64,000 nucleotides of DNA from Billgrantia endophytica (lineage in GTDB: Bacteria; Pseudomonadota; Gammaproteobacteria; Pseudomonadales; Halomonadaceae), in assembly GCF_002879615.1 (NCBI RefSeq), contig NZ_PNRF01000001.1:29483-93482 (forward strand). The letters run 5' to 3'. Within the stretch, counting starts at the first letter, position 1; each line of letters opens with the position of its first letter. Shown in pieces: positions 31,960-40,716 of the stretch. The notes below the pieces were generated by a model. It was not told the origin of the DNA and did no database searches. It saw nothing but the letters and a program-made list of their open reading frames with translations. The translations under genes and the position numbers were made by a program.

Positions 31960-33429
31960 ATGGCAACACTGATGATCCAGGGTACCACTTCGGATGCCGG
32001 CAAGAGCACCGTGGTGGCGGGGCTGTGCCGGGTGCTGGCCCGGCGCGGGGTGTCGGTGGCGCCGTTCAAGCCGCAGAACATGGCGCTCAACAGCGCGGTG
32101 ACCGTGGACGGCGGCGAGATCGGCCGTTCCACGGCGCTGCAGGCGCTGGCTTGCGGGCTGGAGCCGCACAGCGACATGAATCCGGTGCTGCTCAAGCCCC
32201 AGACCGACCAGGGCGCCCAGGTGATCCTGCGTGGTCGCGTTTACGGCAACATGGAAGCCCTGGACTACCACCTCTTCAAGGCCGAGGCGAAGCGGACGGT
32301 CATGGCGGCCTGGCAGGCGCTGTCGAGCCGCTATGACGTGGTCATTGCCGAGGGGGCGGGCAGCCCGGCGGAGATCAACCTGCGTGAGCACGACATCGCC
32401 AACATGGGCTTCGCCGAGGCGGCGGACTGCCCGGTACTGCTGGTCGGTGATATAGACCGAGGCGGGGTCTTCGCCCAACTGGTGGGGACGCTGGAGCTGC
32501 TCAGCGAGAGCGAGCGGGCCAGAACTCGAGGCTTCATCATCAATCGCTTTCGTGGCGATATCGGCCTGCTGGAACCGGGGCTCGACTGGCTCGCTGCCCA
32601 TACGGGCAAGCCGGTACTGGGCACGCTGCCCTATCTGCAGGGGCTGATGCTGGACGCCGAGGACAGTCTCCAACGGGAGAACGGGACACAGGATCGGGTA
32701 GCGTTCAGGATCGTGGTGCCGGCGCTGCCGCGAATGAGCAACCATACCGACTTCGACGCATTATCCCTGCATCCCGGGGTGGCGTTGAGCTTCGTGGGGC
32801 CGGATCGGCCGGCCCCACCCGCTGACCTGATCCTATTGCCGGGCAGCAAGAGCACCCGTGCCGATCTCGATTGGCTGCGTCGCCAGGGTTGGGAGGCGGT
32901 TATCCAGCGCCACCTCCGCTACGGCGGCAAGCTGCTGGGCATCTGCGGTGGCTTCCAGATGCTGGGTACCGCCATACACGACCCCCATGGGCTGGAGGGC
33001 GAGCCGGGAAGCAGCGAGGGGCTCGGCCTGTTGGCCATGACAACCCGTCTGGTACCGGGCAAGCAGCTGCACAATGTCACCGGCCGACTCATGCTTGGGG
33101 AGAAGGTGCCTTTTCAAGGTTACGAGATCCATAACGGTGTGAGCGAAGGCAGCGCCCTGGGCCGGCCGTTGCTGCAACGGAAGCCTGGCGCTGGCAAGGG
33201 CGGGGATGAGGGGGCCATCAGCCCTGATGGCCAGGTCGTGGGTAGCTACGTCCACGGTATCTTCGACCACCCCGAGGCGTGTGATGCGTTGCTGAATGCA
33301 TTGGGAATGCGGCACGCCGCGGCCGCAGTGGATCGCGATGCCCATCGACAGCGCTCTCTCGATCGCCTGGCCGATGTCATGGAATCGCATCTGGAATCGG
33401 ATTCACTGGCACAGCTGTTCCGGCTCTGA
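31960..33429 (+). CDS. cobQ: Cobyric acid synthase
   Basis: A glutamine amidotransferase of 489 residues that amidates adenosylcobyrinic acid diamide at four positions to give adenosylcobyric acid. The N-terminal DTBS-like ATP domain has [20 protein letters not shown] and [11 protein letters not shown]; the C-terminal GATase domain has [15 protein letters not shown] with the nucleophilic Cys (~330) and the His in GSYVHGIFD. This closes the corrinoid pathway set in the window; no early corrin-ring genes are present, so salvage of cobyrinate or cobinamide is implied, or the remaining genes lie elsewhere. Confidence 0.95.
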   Translation: MATLMIQGTTSDAGKSTVVAGLCRVLARRGVSVAPFKPQNMALNSAVTVDGGEIGRSTALQALACGLEPHSDMNPVLLKPQTDQGAQVILRGRVYGNMEALDYHLFKAEAKRTVMAAWQALSSRYDVVIAEGAGSPAEINLREHDIANMGFAEAADCPVLLVGDIDRGGVFAQLVGTLELLSESERARTRGFIINRFRGDIGLLEPGLDWLAAHTGKPVLGTLPYLQGLMLDAEDSLQRENGTQDRVAFRIVVPALPRMSNHTDFDALSLHPGVALSFVGPDRPAPPADLILLPGSKSTRADLDWLRRQGWEAVIQRHLRYGGKLLGICGGFQMLGTAIHDPHGLEGEPGSSEGLGLLAMTTRLVPGKQLHNVTGRLMLGEKVPFQGYEIHNGVSEGSALGRPLLQRKPGAGKGGDEGAISPDGQVVGSYVHGIFDHPEACDALLNALGMRHAAAAVDRDAHRQRSLDRLADVMESHLESDSLAQLFRL

Positions 33430-33787
33430 TCGCCGCCTTGTCTCAATTGCCGTTCGTTGGTGGCGTTGTTCTTTAGTCGATAGTCAGTGGAAGGCCTGAA
33501 CCCCGGCCAAGTGGCGTCGCGGCATCTTGTCGGTTTCCTGACATTGACGTAAACGGTAGTGAAACAGCGCCTTTCCTGTCGACAATATTGCCCTATCTTC
33601 CTCGTTCTGGCCCTCGTAAATCCCTGTATCAATCTGTTATGCCTTGATTCTGTCAACAATGAGGCGGGCTTGCCTTTGGCCAAGGTCGTATGTTCGCGAC
33701 TGCAGCATCCGCGTAAAACCGCTCCATGCCAAGAAGAAGAACACAACAGGATCACTCATGATCAAACAGGACCATTGAGGAATCGAC
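33430..33787. other. Intergenic region with possible leader peptide upstream of permease
   Basis: No full gene is seen. At 33758-33778 a six-codon ORF (ATG ATC AAA CAG GAC CAT, then TGA) has AGGA upstream, and its stop overlaps the GAGG ribosome site of the permease start at 33788. It could be a coupling leader or chance. The rest is relatively AT-rich, fitting a promoter region. Confidence 0.4.
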
Positions 33788-35206
33788 GTGCTGCCGAAAC
33801 GTGAATATGGCCAGGAACATCCCTACTGGCCGATGGGGCCCTTCAAGGTCCGCCTGCCCTTCATCCATTTCCGTTGGGAAATACCCGAAACCGTCCAAGC
33901 CATGGTGATGTTCGTCATCTCCCTGGGCATGATCCCGTTGCTGGAACAGTACCTGGGCGTGCCCTATGAGGTGGCGCTGGCCTTCGTGGTGGTCTGTGGC
34001 ATCGGCTTCATCCTGCCGCCGCTGCTGGGGGTGCCTTTCATCGCAGGGTGGATCACGCCAGCCATTCCCGTCGTCTTGCTGTTCATCGGCGATTATGAGC
34101 CGGGCCCCGAGGCCATTCGTGCCATGGTGGCACTGCAACTGATGGTCACCGCGATCTTCCTGTTCATGGCGGTGACCCGGCTTGGCACCAAGCTGGTCGA
34201 CAACGTGCCGGCCTCGATCAAGGCGGGTATCCTGCTGGGGGCCGGCATTGCGGCCATCAGCGGTGAGATCACTGCCGGCGGCAGGCTCTACAACACGCCA
34301 ATCTCGCTGGGCATCGGTGGGTTGATCACCCTGTATGTGCTGTTCTCGCTGTCGTTTCGTGATATGGCCGAGAAGTATCGCTGGGCGCGTAATATCGCGG
34401 CCTACGGCATGGTGCCGGGCATGTTGATCACCATGGCGATCGGCTGGGGAGTGGGTGAGTACCCCATGCCCGAGGTCGAGTGGGGCCTGGCCGTACCTGA
34501 CTTCGCTGGAATCTGGGCCTACCTGCCGTTCTCCATCGGTGCGCCTGGCCTCAGCCTGATGGTGGCAGCGATTCCGACGGCGATCATTGCCTATATCATT
34601 GCCTTCGGCGACATCATCGTTGGCCAGACCCTGATCAAGCGTGTCGACCACTTGCGTCCCGATGAGAAGATCGAGGTGGACGTCGACCGCGTGCATCTGG
34701 TCACCGGGCTTCGCAACCTGATGCATTCGTTGCTGGCCCCCTATCCGGGCCTGGCCGGTCCGCTGTTCACCGGCGCGATGGCTACCATTGCCGAGCGTTA
34801 TCGCTACGGGCGCCGAGCCATGGATACGATCTACTCTGGCACCGGGGTGTTCTGGATCGTCGGGTTCTTCGCGCTGTTCCTGCTGCCACTGGTGACCGTG
34901 TTCCGCCCGGTGCTGCCCATCGCACTCTCCATCACCCTGCTGATAACCGGTTATCTGTGCATTGCGGTGGCGGTGGAGCAGATCAAGAATGCGACCGCCA
35001 TGGGCGTGGCGGGGATCATGGGTGTCGTGCTCGCCACTCATGGTGCCGCCTGGGGTCTGGGTATCGGCCTGATTCTCTATTTCCTGATCGAGCACCGCGC
35101 ACGTGGCGCTCGCGAAGTGGAAGAACAGGAACCGATCCAGGTCGAGGACGACATGCCAGTCGAGGAGGAAGCAGCTATCGAGCCACGGCCCTCTTCTTCA
35201 CGCTGA
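33788..35206 (+). CDS. Polytopic membrane permease, possibly NCS2-like (xanthine/uracil-type fold)
   Basis: The GTG start has GAGG seven bases upstream. The 472-residue product has about twelve membrane segments and an acidic C-terminal tail (~445-472, rich in Glu). LGTKLVDNVPASIKAGILLGAGIAAISGEI and LMHSLLAPYPGLAGPLFTGAMATIAERYRYG resemble the UraA/UapA-type 7+7 inverted-repeat fold in spacing, but I do not recognise classical NCS2 signature residues. The substrate is unknown. It is flanked by cobQ upstream and a strong terminator downstream, so it is probably monocistronic. Confidence 0.55.
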   Translation: MLPKREYGQEHPYWPMGPFKVRLPFIHFRWEIPETVQAMVMFVISLGMIPLLEQYLGVPYEVALAFVVVCGIGFILPPLLGVPFIAGWITPAIPVVLLFIGDYEPGPEAIRAMVALQLMVTAIFLFMAVTRLGTKLVDNVPASIKAGILLGAGIAAISGEITAGGRLYNTPISLGIGGLITLYVLFSLSFRDMAEKYRWARNIAAYGMVPGMLITMAIGWGVGEYPMPEVEWGLAVPDFAGIWAYLPFSIGAPGLSLMVAAIPTAIIAYIIAFGDIIVGQTLIKRVDHLRPDEKIEVDVDRVHLVTGLRNLMHSLLAPYPGLAGPLFTGAMATIAERYRYGRRAMDTIYSGTGVFWIVGFFALFLLPLVTVFRPVLPIALSITLLITGYLCIAVAVEQIKNATAMGVAGIMGVVLATHGAAWGLGIGLILYFLIEHRARGAREVEEQEPIQVEDDMPVEEEAAIEPRPSSSR

Positions 35207-35231
35207 GGCGCTGCGCCGGCAGGTAATCGAA

Positions 35232-35261
35232 GGCGGGCCGACACCTGGGTGTCGGCCCGCC
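35232..35261. terminator. Intrinsic terminator between permease and nadE fusion
   Basis: GGCGGGCCGACAC and GTGTCGGCCCGCC form a perfect 13-bp stem with a 4-base loop (CTGG), between two converging genes. The T-run after it is short on the plus strand and absent on the minus strand, but the stem is very strong. Confidence 0.75.
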
Positions 35262-35280
35262 CTGTTTCCAGGCCCCTGGT

Positions 35281-36639
35281 TTACCGGTTTGCTGGCTGGT
35301 CGGGCGCGATCGGCAGGCGACGCTTGTGCTCGGTCCTGCGATAGGTCGATAGGATGACTTCATGGGCATGGTCGCTGACGGGGCCCCCTTCAAGGAAGTC
35401 ATCGATCTGGTTGTAGGAGACACCGAAGGCGTCTTCATCGGTCTTGAGAGGTGCGAGTGACTCCAGGTCAGCGGTGGGGGCCTTTTCCACCAGTTCCCGT
35501 GGCGCTGCCAGGGCATGGCCAAGCGCGCGCACCTGGCGCTTGGTAAGCCCCGTCAGCGGCGCGACATCGCAGGCACCGTCTCCATGCTTGGTGAAGAAGC
35601 CCATCAAGGCTTCAGCTGCCTGGTCGGTACCGATCACCAGACCGCCGCGGGCGCCGGCAACGGCATATTGGGCAATCATTCGCTGGCGTGCCTTGATATT
35701 CCCCGAAACGAAGTCACGGTGGCTGGCATCCTTGAACTGCAATCCGCTTGCTTCCAACTCTTCCAGCATGGCGTCGCTGGTATCCTGGATGTTGGTGTTC
35801 AGTATCTCATCCGGTTGAATGAACTCGAGGGCGCGTCGGGCATCGTCGGCGTCCCGCTGCTCACCGTAGGGTAGACGCATGGCAATGAACGTGGCTTCCT
35901 GGCCCCTTTCACGCGCCTGCTCCACGGCCACCTGGGCCAGGCGTCCTGCGACCGTGGAATCCACGCCGCCACTGATACCCAGGACCAGAGCCGTCAGGCC
36001 GGTTTTCTCCAATTGACGGCAGAGGAAATCCTGCCGACGCTGGATCTCTTCCTGCGCGTCGATGACCGCGCTCACCCGGAGCTGCCCGGCGATCCTGTGC
36101 TGCGCTTCATTGTAGAAATTTCGGCCAGTCTCGCTCTGTTCCACCGCGTCACTGAGGCAGAGATGATGAAAGTGTGGCAGGCGCTCCAGGGAATAATGGG
36201 CCGCCGCGAGTCTCACCTCGTTGCGCTCGCCATTGAAGCGGCGGGTTTCACAGAAATGGTGTATCTGGTTATCATGGCGAAAGGCCCAGGCGAAGCAGAT
36301 CGTGCCGACCGGGGTGCCGTCGTCACTTCCCCCTGGTCCGGCGATGCCGGTATTGGCTAACGCGACATCGGCCTCGTTATTGTACAAGGCGCCCAGCGCC
36401 ATCTCCTTGGCCACTCGCTCACTGGTGAGGCCGAACTCATCGATGGTGGTGAGCCGCACGTCAAGATATCGATTTTTCGATTTTGGAGAGTAGACGGCCA
36501 GGCCGCAGTCGATCTCCTGTCCGCTTCCCGGGACCCGGGCCAGTTCCGAGACGATCAAACCGGCCGTGCAGGATTCGGCTGTGGCCAATTTCAGATCATT
36601 ATCAATAAGATAATCGACAACTCTGTCAAGCAGTTCCAT
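35281..36639 (-). CDS. nadE: PncC-NadE fusion: NMN deamidase plus NH3-dependent NAD synthetase
   Basis: One 452-residue frame contains two complete enzymes. Residues ~1-160 are a CinA C-terminal/PncC domain (LATAESCTAGLIVSEL, NTGIAGPGGSDDGTPVGTI), which hydrolyses nicotinamide mononucleotide to nicotinate mononucleotide and ammonia. After a linker, residues ~188-452 are an E. coli-type NadE: VLGISGGVDSTVAGRLAQ (PP-loop, ~219-236), MRLPYGEQ, AQYAVAGARGGLVIGTDQAAE, GFFTKHGDG, EKAPTADLE and TEHKRRLPI. There is no glutaminase domain, so it needs free ammonia, the product of its own N-terminal half. GAGG precedes the ATG. The two halves are separate genes in E. coli. Confidence 0.93.
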   Translation of the reverse strand: MELLDRVVDYLIDNDLKLATAESCTAGLIVSELARVPGSGQEIDCGLAVYSPKSKNRYLDVRLTTIDEFGLTSERVAKEMALGALYNNEADVALANTGIAGPGGSDDGTPVGTICFAWAFRHDNQIHHFCETRRFNGERNEVRLAAAHYSLERLPHFHHLCLSDAVEQSETGRNFYNEAQHRIAGQLRVSAVIDAQEEIQRRQDFLCRQLEKTGLTALVLGISGGVDSTVAGRLAQVAVEQARERGQEATFIAMRLPYGEQRDADDARRALEFIQPDEILNTNIQDTSDAMLEELEASGLQFKDASHRDFVSGNIKARQRMIAQYAVAGARGGLVIGTDQAAEALMGFFTKHGDGACDVAPLTGLTKRQVRALGHALAAPRELVEKAPTADLESLAPLKTDEDAFGVSYNQIDDFLEGGPVSDHAHEVILSTYRRTEHKRRLPIAPDQPANR

Positions 36640-36793
36640 TGCTTTTCCTCATGCTTTATCGCTAGGCTCCACGGTACCCTCGGGGGCTGTTCTCCCATAG
36701 CCTAGAATAATCTCTCCTCTTGCCCAGAAAAACGGCAGGTCGGTTTGACGCGCTGGTACTCGAGCGGGCCGGCCATGGCCTCGACCCGAGGAA

Positions 36794-37567
36794 TCATCGT
36801 CCTGGCGGTTCCGGCGGGGGAGCGATGCCGGCGAAGCGTGATGGATCGTCGGTGATGGCGCTATCGACACCCCATGTCCAGTGGCGCACGAAGGCGGCAG
36901 GGTCGTTGGGGGTGTAGCATAGCAGCCGATAGCCGGCGTCCTTGATCTCTCGGGCTCGCGTGGCATTGAGGCGTGTCCAGTCGGTATGCAGGCTGAAGGC
37001 CTTCAACGCTTCACACCGGGGTTGCCATTCCTGGGGCACACTCTCGGTGAGCACGCCAATGGGAAGGCGTGATGCATCGGCCAGCGTTCGCGCATGCGCG
37101 AGTGCGGACAGGTCGAAGGAGGACAGTATCATCTGCTCGGGAGGCAAGGATGCCAGCAGGCGGGGTATGACCACATCGGCCAGTTCGGTGGCGCTGCGGT
37201 TGCGTCCTATCTTGAGCTCCAGGTTGACTCCCATCCCCAGGCTGGACAGCAGTTCCAGCATCTCGTCCAGCGTGGCCATGCGTTCGCCCCGGAAGGCATC
37301 ACCGAACCAGGCTCCGACATCCAGTTTCCGGGCTTCTGCCAGGCCAAGCCGGGCAATCTGTCCATGGCCATCCGAACAGCGTTTGAGGGTCGGGTCGTGC
37401 CAGATCACCGGAGTCCCGTCGCCAAGCAGTTGTACGTCGAGTTCCACCCAATGGAAGCCGGCCTCGAAGGAAGCTCTCACGGCAGCCAGGGTGTTCTCTG
37501 GCGCATGTGCGGAGAGGCCACGATGGGCGATCAGGCGGGGTAGGACAATGTCGGGGTGAGGGGGCAT
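36794..37567 (-). CDS. ugpQ: Glycerophosphodiester phosphodiesterase (UgpQ-like)
   Basis: At 257 residues this is a cytoplasmic-type GDPD. The catalytic marks are present: IAHRGLSAHAPENTL (His, Arg, Glu, ~14-28), ELDVQLLGDGTPVIWHD (metal-binding Glu/Asp and general-base His, ~42-58) and LELKIGRN. It hydrolyses glycerophosphodiesters to glycerol-3-phosphate and an alcohol. There is no signal peptide from the chosen ATG at 37567, which has GGAG upstream; the longer frame to 37708 overlaps the divergent neighbour's start and lacks a site. The gene symbol is by similarity. Confidence 0.9.
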   Translation of the reverse strand: MPPHPDIVLPRLIAHRGLSAHAPENTLAAVRASFEAGFHWVELDVQLLGDGTPVIWHDPTLKRCSDGHGQIARLGLAEARKLDVGAWFGDAFRGERMATLDEMLELLSSLGMGVNLELKIGRNRSATELADVVIPRLLASLPPEQMILSSFDLSALAHARTLADASRLPIGVLTESVPQEWQPRCEALKAFSLHTDWTRLNATRAREIKDAGYRLLCYTPNDPAAFVRHWTWGVDSAITDDPSRFAGIAPPPEPPGR

Positions 37568-37706
37568 GAGTAGCTCCGGTAGGTCATCCTGGCCATTGAA
37601 ACAGCAACGTGTGACAGGATAGCGATTCTCGGCACGTGTGACACGGGCGAAAGCAGCCGGGACTATGCTAGTCTTGCGGGCTTTCAACGATGCAGCGAGG
37701 CAAGGC

Positions 37707-38273
37707 ATGAAGGTGATTACCCCTGAGCGCGAGGAACAGCGCGATGCCTGGCTGGCACGCCTGTGTGCCGATATCTATGGCAGGGAGGCGGGTCTTTCGC
37801 CACTGGTTACCTTTACCGGCACCCGGCAGGTGCTCTTTGCCCACGAGGCTGCACGGTTGTGGGCACTGGCCGACGACCAGGAGCGACCCGGAGCCCTGGC
37901 GCTGCTGGTGCTTGACGAGTCCGGCTCCGGAATGAGCCTGGCACTCAGCGCCTCGCCGGGCGGGGATCGTGAAAGCGAGAGACGGCTGATCCGTGAGCTC
38001 GTACTCAAGGCACCGCTGCGGGTCGAGACTGGCGATCAGGACGCCGAGGCCTTCTACCGGCGCTGCGGCATTACCCGCTGGTTCGCTGCGCCCGGCGGCC
38101 GTCGAATCGGCCTGGCCCAGAAGCACCCTGCCCAGAGCGTCGACGACATCATTCCGGCCCTCGGCTACGATGATGCAGCGATACTGCGCCGCTTCAAGCA
38201 CGATCCGCATTTCTTCGAACGGGAGAAAGCGCTCTTTGTCGCTGCCTTGGCGGCTTTTCCCGATGGAGCGTGA
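37707..38273 (+). CDS. Uncharacterised protein with GNAT-like features
   Basis: Not a family I can name with certainty. The 188-residue protein is soluble and acidic at its N-terminus. The middle (GALALLVLDESGSGMSLALSASPGG, then RRLIRELVLKAPLRVETGDQDAEAFYRRCGI) resembles the core of a GNAT acetyltransferase, with the AFYRRCGI stretch like the typical FYxxxGF motif, but the acetyl-CoA loop is not clear. GAGG lies upstream of the ATG. It diverges from the glycerophosphodiesterase, with starts ~140 bases apart. Confidence 0.55.
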   Translation: MKVITPEREEQRDAWLARLCADIYGREAGLSPLVTFTGTRQVLFAHEAARLWALADDQERPGALALLVLDESGSGMSLALSASPGGDRESERRLIRELVLKAPLRVETGDQDAEAFYRRCGITRWFAAPGGRRIGLAQKHPAQSVDDIIPALGYDDAAILRRFKHDPHFFEREKALFVAALAAFPDGA

Positions 38274-38415
38274 GTAACGGCCAGGCGGCAGGGCCAGGTG
38301 AGAGGATGATCGAGGACGAGGTATGTCGGGGTCTCGTCGGCGATGGCTTGACCCTCGGGGCAATCGGCGTTTGGATGTGGGCTATCTCCAACCAATGTTT
38401 CAAGGAAGAGTTGCC

Positions 38416-39393
38416 ATGGCAAAACGCATCCAGTTTGCTCAAACCGGTGGTTCCGAGGTGCTCGAGTTCATCGACGTCACCCCCGCCGAGCCGGGGGCGG
38501 GCGAGGTCCGGGTCAGGAACCAGGCCGTCGGCCTCAACTTCATCGATATCTACTTCCGTACCGGGCTCTATCCGGCGCCGTCGCTGCCTTCCGGCCTCGG
38601 CACCGAAGGTGCGGGCGTGGTGGACGCCGTGGGCGAGGACGTGACGCATCTCAAGGCGGGCGACCGGGTCGCCTACGCCCAGGGCCCGCTGGGGGCCTAT
38701 GCCGAGTACCACGTGTTGCCCGCCAACAAGGTGGTGGTCCTGCCTGACGGGGTCGATGTGGAAACCGCCGCTGCCTGCATGCTCAAGGGGCTGACGGTGC
38801 AGTATCTGCTGCGACAGACGTACCCGCTCAGGGGAGGCGAGACGATCCTGTGGCACGCCGCGGCCGGTGGCGTCGGTTCCATCGCCTGCCAGTGGGCCAG
38901 GGCCCTCGGCGTGAAGCTGATCGGCACCGTGAGTTCGCCTGAAAAGGCCGTACTTGCCGAGCAGAACGGTGCCTGGGCGACCATCGACTATACGAAGGAG
39001 AACGTGGTCGAGCGTGTTCGCGAGCTGACCAATGGCGAGATGTGCGACGTGGTCTACGACTCGGTGGGCAAGGACACCTGGGAGACTTCGCTCGACTGCC
39101 TCAAGCCGCGCTCGCTGATGGTCAGTTTCGGTAATGCCTCGGGCGCGGTAGAGGGAGTCAACATCGGCATTCTCAACCAGAAGGGGTCGCTGTTCGTGAC
39201 CCGGCCCAGTCTCAATGGCTACGCCGATACCAGGGAACGTCTGGAAATGATGTGCGATGACCTGTTCGGCATGCTGAAGGGTGGTGAGATCAAGATCGAT
39301 ACTGGCCAGAAGTACCCGCTGGCAGAAGCAGGAAAGGCCCAGGATGCCCTCCAGGGCCGCAAGACGACGGGTTCCACCATCCTGCTGCCCTGA
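38416..39393 (+). CDS. qorA: Quinone oxidoreductase (MDR family, QOR1-like)
   Basis: A 325-residue NADPH:quinone reductase of the zinc-free MDR group. It starts AKRIQFAQTGGSEVLEF, has GLNFIDIYFRTGLYP, GTEGAGVV, AAACMLKGLTVQYLLR and the Rossmann motif AAAGGVGSIACQWA at ~150, all as in E. coli QorA. No zinc-ligand cysteine set is present. It detoxifies quinones by NADPH-dependent reduction. AAGGAAGAG precedes the ATG. Confidence 0.92.
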   Translation: MAKRIQFAQTGGSEVLEFIDVTPAEPGAGEVRVRNQAVGLNFIDIYFRTGLYPAPSLPSGLGTEGAGVVDAVGEDVTHLKAGDRVAYAQGPLGAYAEYHVLPANKVVVLPDGVDVETAAACMLKGLTVQYLLRQTYPLRGGETILWHAAAGGVGSIACQWARALGVKLIGTVSSPEKAVLAEQNGAWATIDYTKENVVERVRELTNGEMCDVVYDSVGKDTWETSLDCLKPRSLMVSFGNASGAVEGVNIGILNQKGSLFVTRPSLNGYADTRERLEMMCDDLFGMLKGGEIKIDTGQKYPLAEAGKAQDALQGRKTTGSTILLP

Positions 39394-39495
39394 TACGTCT
39401 TCGGGTTCTTCCTTGCCGACGCCTGCCTTCCCGAAGGTGGGCGTTGTCTTGTGCGACAGCCGGTCCGTCGGCCGTGTCGGCATCCCCGGCCCTGA

Positions 39496-40422
39496 TCATT
39501 CGTTGCTGACATAGGCGCCCATCTCCCGCATTCGCGACTCAAAGCTTGCCACGTTGTCCACCAGGCCGTCGGGGCCGAAGGCCACGCATTCCGCCAGCAG
39601 CACTTCGATCAGCGTGATGGCGGAAAGAATAGAAGGGAAAAAGTGCGGCGTGGCATTGGCCACGGTGAAGGTGATGGCGGCGCCCGGTACCAGTGGAGAA
39701 CGCAGTGTGTCGGTTACCACGATGGGGCGGACGCCATTGGCCCGGGTGATATCGAGGGCGCGCATCGTCTCACCGCAGTAGGGTTCGAAGCCGAAGGCAA
39801 CCACGACATCCTCCTCGCCGAAGGCCGCCAACTCAGTGAGAAGCCCCCCTTCCTGGCCGCGTATCAGCTGAATGTTGGGCATGGCGATACGACCCACGTA
39901 GGCAAAGTGATAGGCGCAGGCGAACGTATCGCGAAAACCGACCACGGCGATTTTCTCGGCGCCGAGCAGCATCCTCGCTGCGTCGCGGACCCGGGTCTGG
40001 GTATCCGCGGTGAAGAGACGGCCAATATTGTCAAAGGCCGCATCGCCTACGTCGAGAAATACCTGATCGTCGGTCTGGCTTGCCAGGTTTCGCAGATTGC
40101 TGGCGCGTCCCGAGAGCTCCACCGGTCCGGCCTGCACGGCGGACTGGAACACGTCGCGAAACTGTTCATAGCTGTCGAAGTCCAGCCGCTTTGCCAGGCG
40201 TACCAGAGTGGAAGCTGTGACCCGCGCTGCGGAGGCCGATTTTCGAATCGACTGGAAGGCAATTTCCACGGGGTGCTCGAGCACATAGCCGGCGGCCAGC
40301 TTCAGTTGAGGGCTGAGCTCTGGGTAGGCGGCGGCCAATTGCTGATTCACGGCATCGAGACCCGTCGGTGGATTGACCTCGCCATCCGATGGTCCAGCAC
40401 TGTGTGGTTCATGTTCCAGCAC
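39496..40422 (-). CDS. MurR/RpiR-family transcriptional regulator
   Basis: The 308-residue regulator has an N-terminal HTH (LSPQLKLAAGYVLEHPVEIAFQSIRKSASAARVTASTLVRLAKRLDFDSYEQFRD) followed by a SIS sugar-phosphate-like domain (~130-280: AEKIAVVGFRDTFACAYHFAYVGR). RpiR regulators usually sense phosphosugars, but several control other catabolic genes. The GTG at 40422 has AGGAG seven bases upstream and is preferred over a longer frame. It diverges from the crotonase/acyl-CoA synthetase genes and is their likely regulator. Confidence 0.87.
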   Translation of the reverse strand: MLEHEPHSAGPSDGEVNPPTGLDAVNQQLAAAYPELSPQLKLAAGYVLEHPVEIAFQSIRKSASAARVTASTLVRLAKRLDFDSYEQFRDVFQSAVQAGPVELSGRASNLRNLASQTDDQVFLDVGDAAFDNIGRLFTADTQTRVRDAARMLLGAEKIAVVGFRDTFACAYHFAYVGRIAMPNIQLIRGQEGGLLTELAAFGEEDVVVAFGFEPYCGETMRALDITRANGVRPIVVTDTLRSPLVPGAAITFTVANATPHFFPSILSAITLIEVLLAECVAFGPDGLVDNVASFESRMREMGAYVSNE

Positions 40423-40517
40423 GGTGGTCTCCTGCGTTTGAGTGCCTGGCCCATCACATGGTGTGGGCGACGATACCCGCCGGCACGTAGTGTAACGCAT
40501 GGGTTTCGTTAAGGATT

Positions 40518-40531
40518 GAAACAATCGTTTC
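40518..40531. promoter_or_regulatory. Possible RpiR operator
   Basis: GAAAC-AATC-GTTTC is an inverted repeat in the divergent intergenic region, with another GTTTC 15 bases upstream. Palindromes of this type suit a dimeric regulator; assignment to the adjacent RpiR gene is inference. Confidence 0.4.
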
Positions 40532-40716
40532 CTGTTCGTTGCTTTTGCGGTACATGCGTATTGACGGCATGGACTGTCTTGGCTAGGATGCGGATAACAC
40601 AAATGTGCTATGAATTTTTTATAATGTCACGCTTGTTTTCGGAAGGATTGCCCATCGCTCCCATCATGGAACATGCCTTCTGCCACCGTTCGACCGCGAG
40701 AGTGCCCGCTTCGTCC

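Noticed and set aside
33752..35095. 447-codon minus-strand frame opposite the permease
   Set aside because: It is rich in His, Gln, Arg and Asp, as typical of antisense to a membrane protein, and has no recognisable domain.
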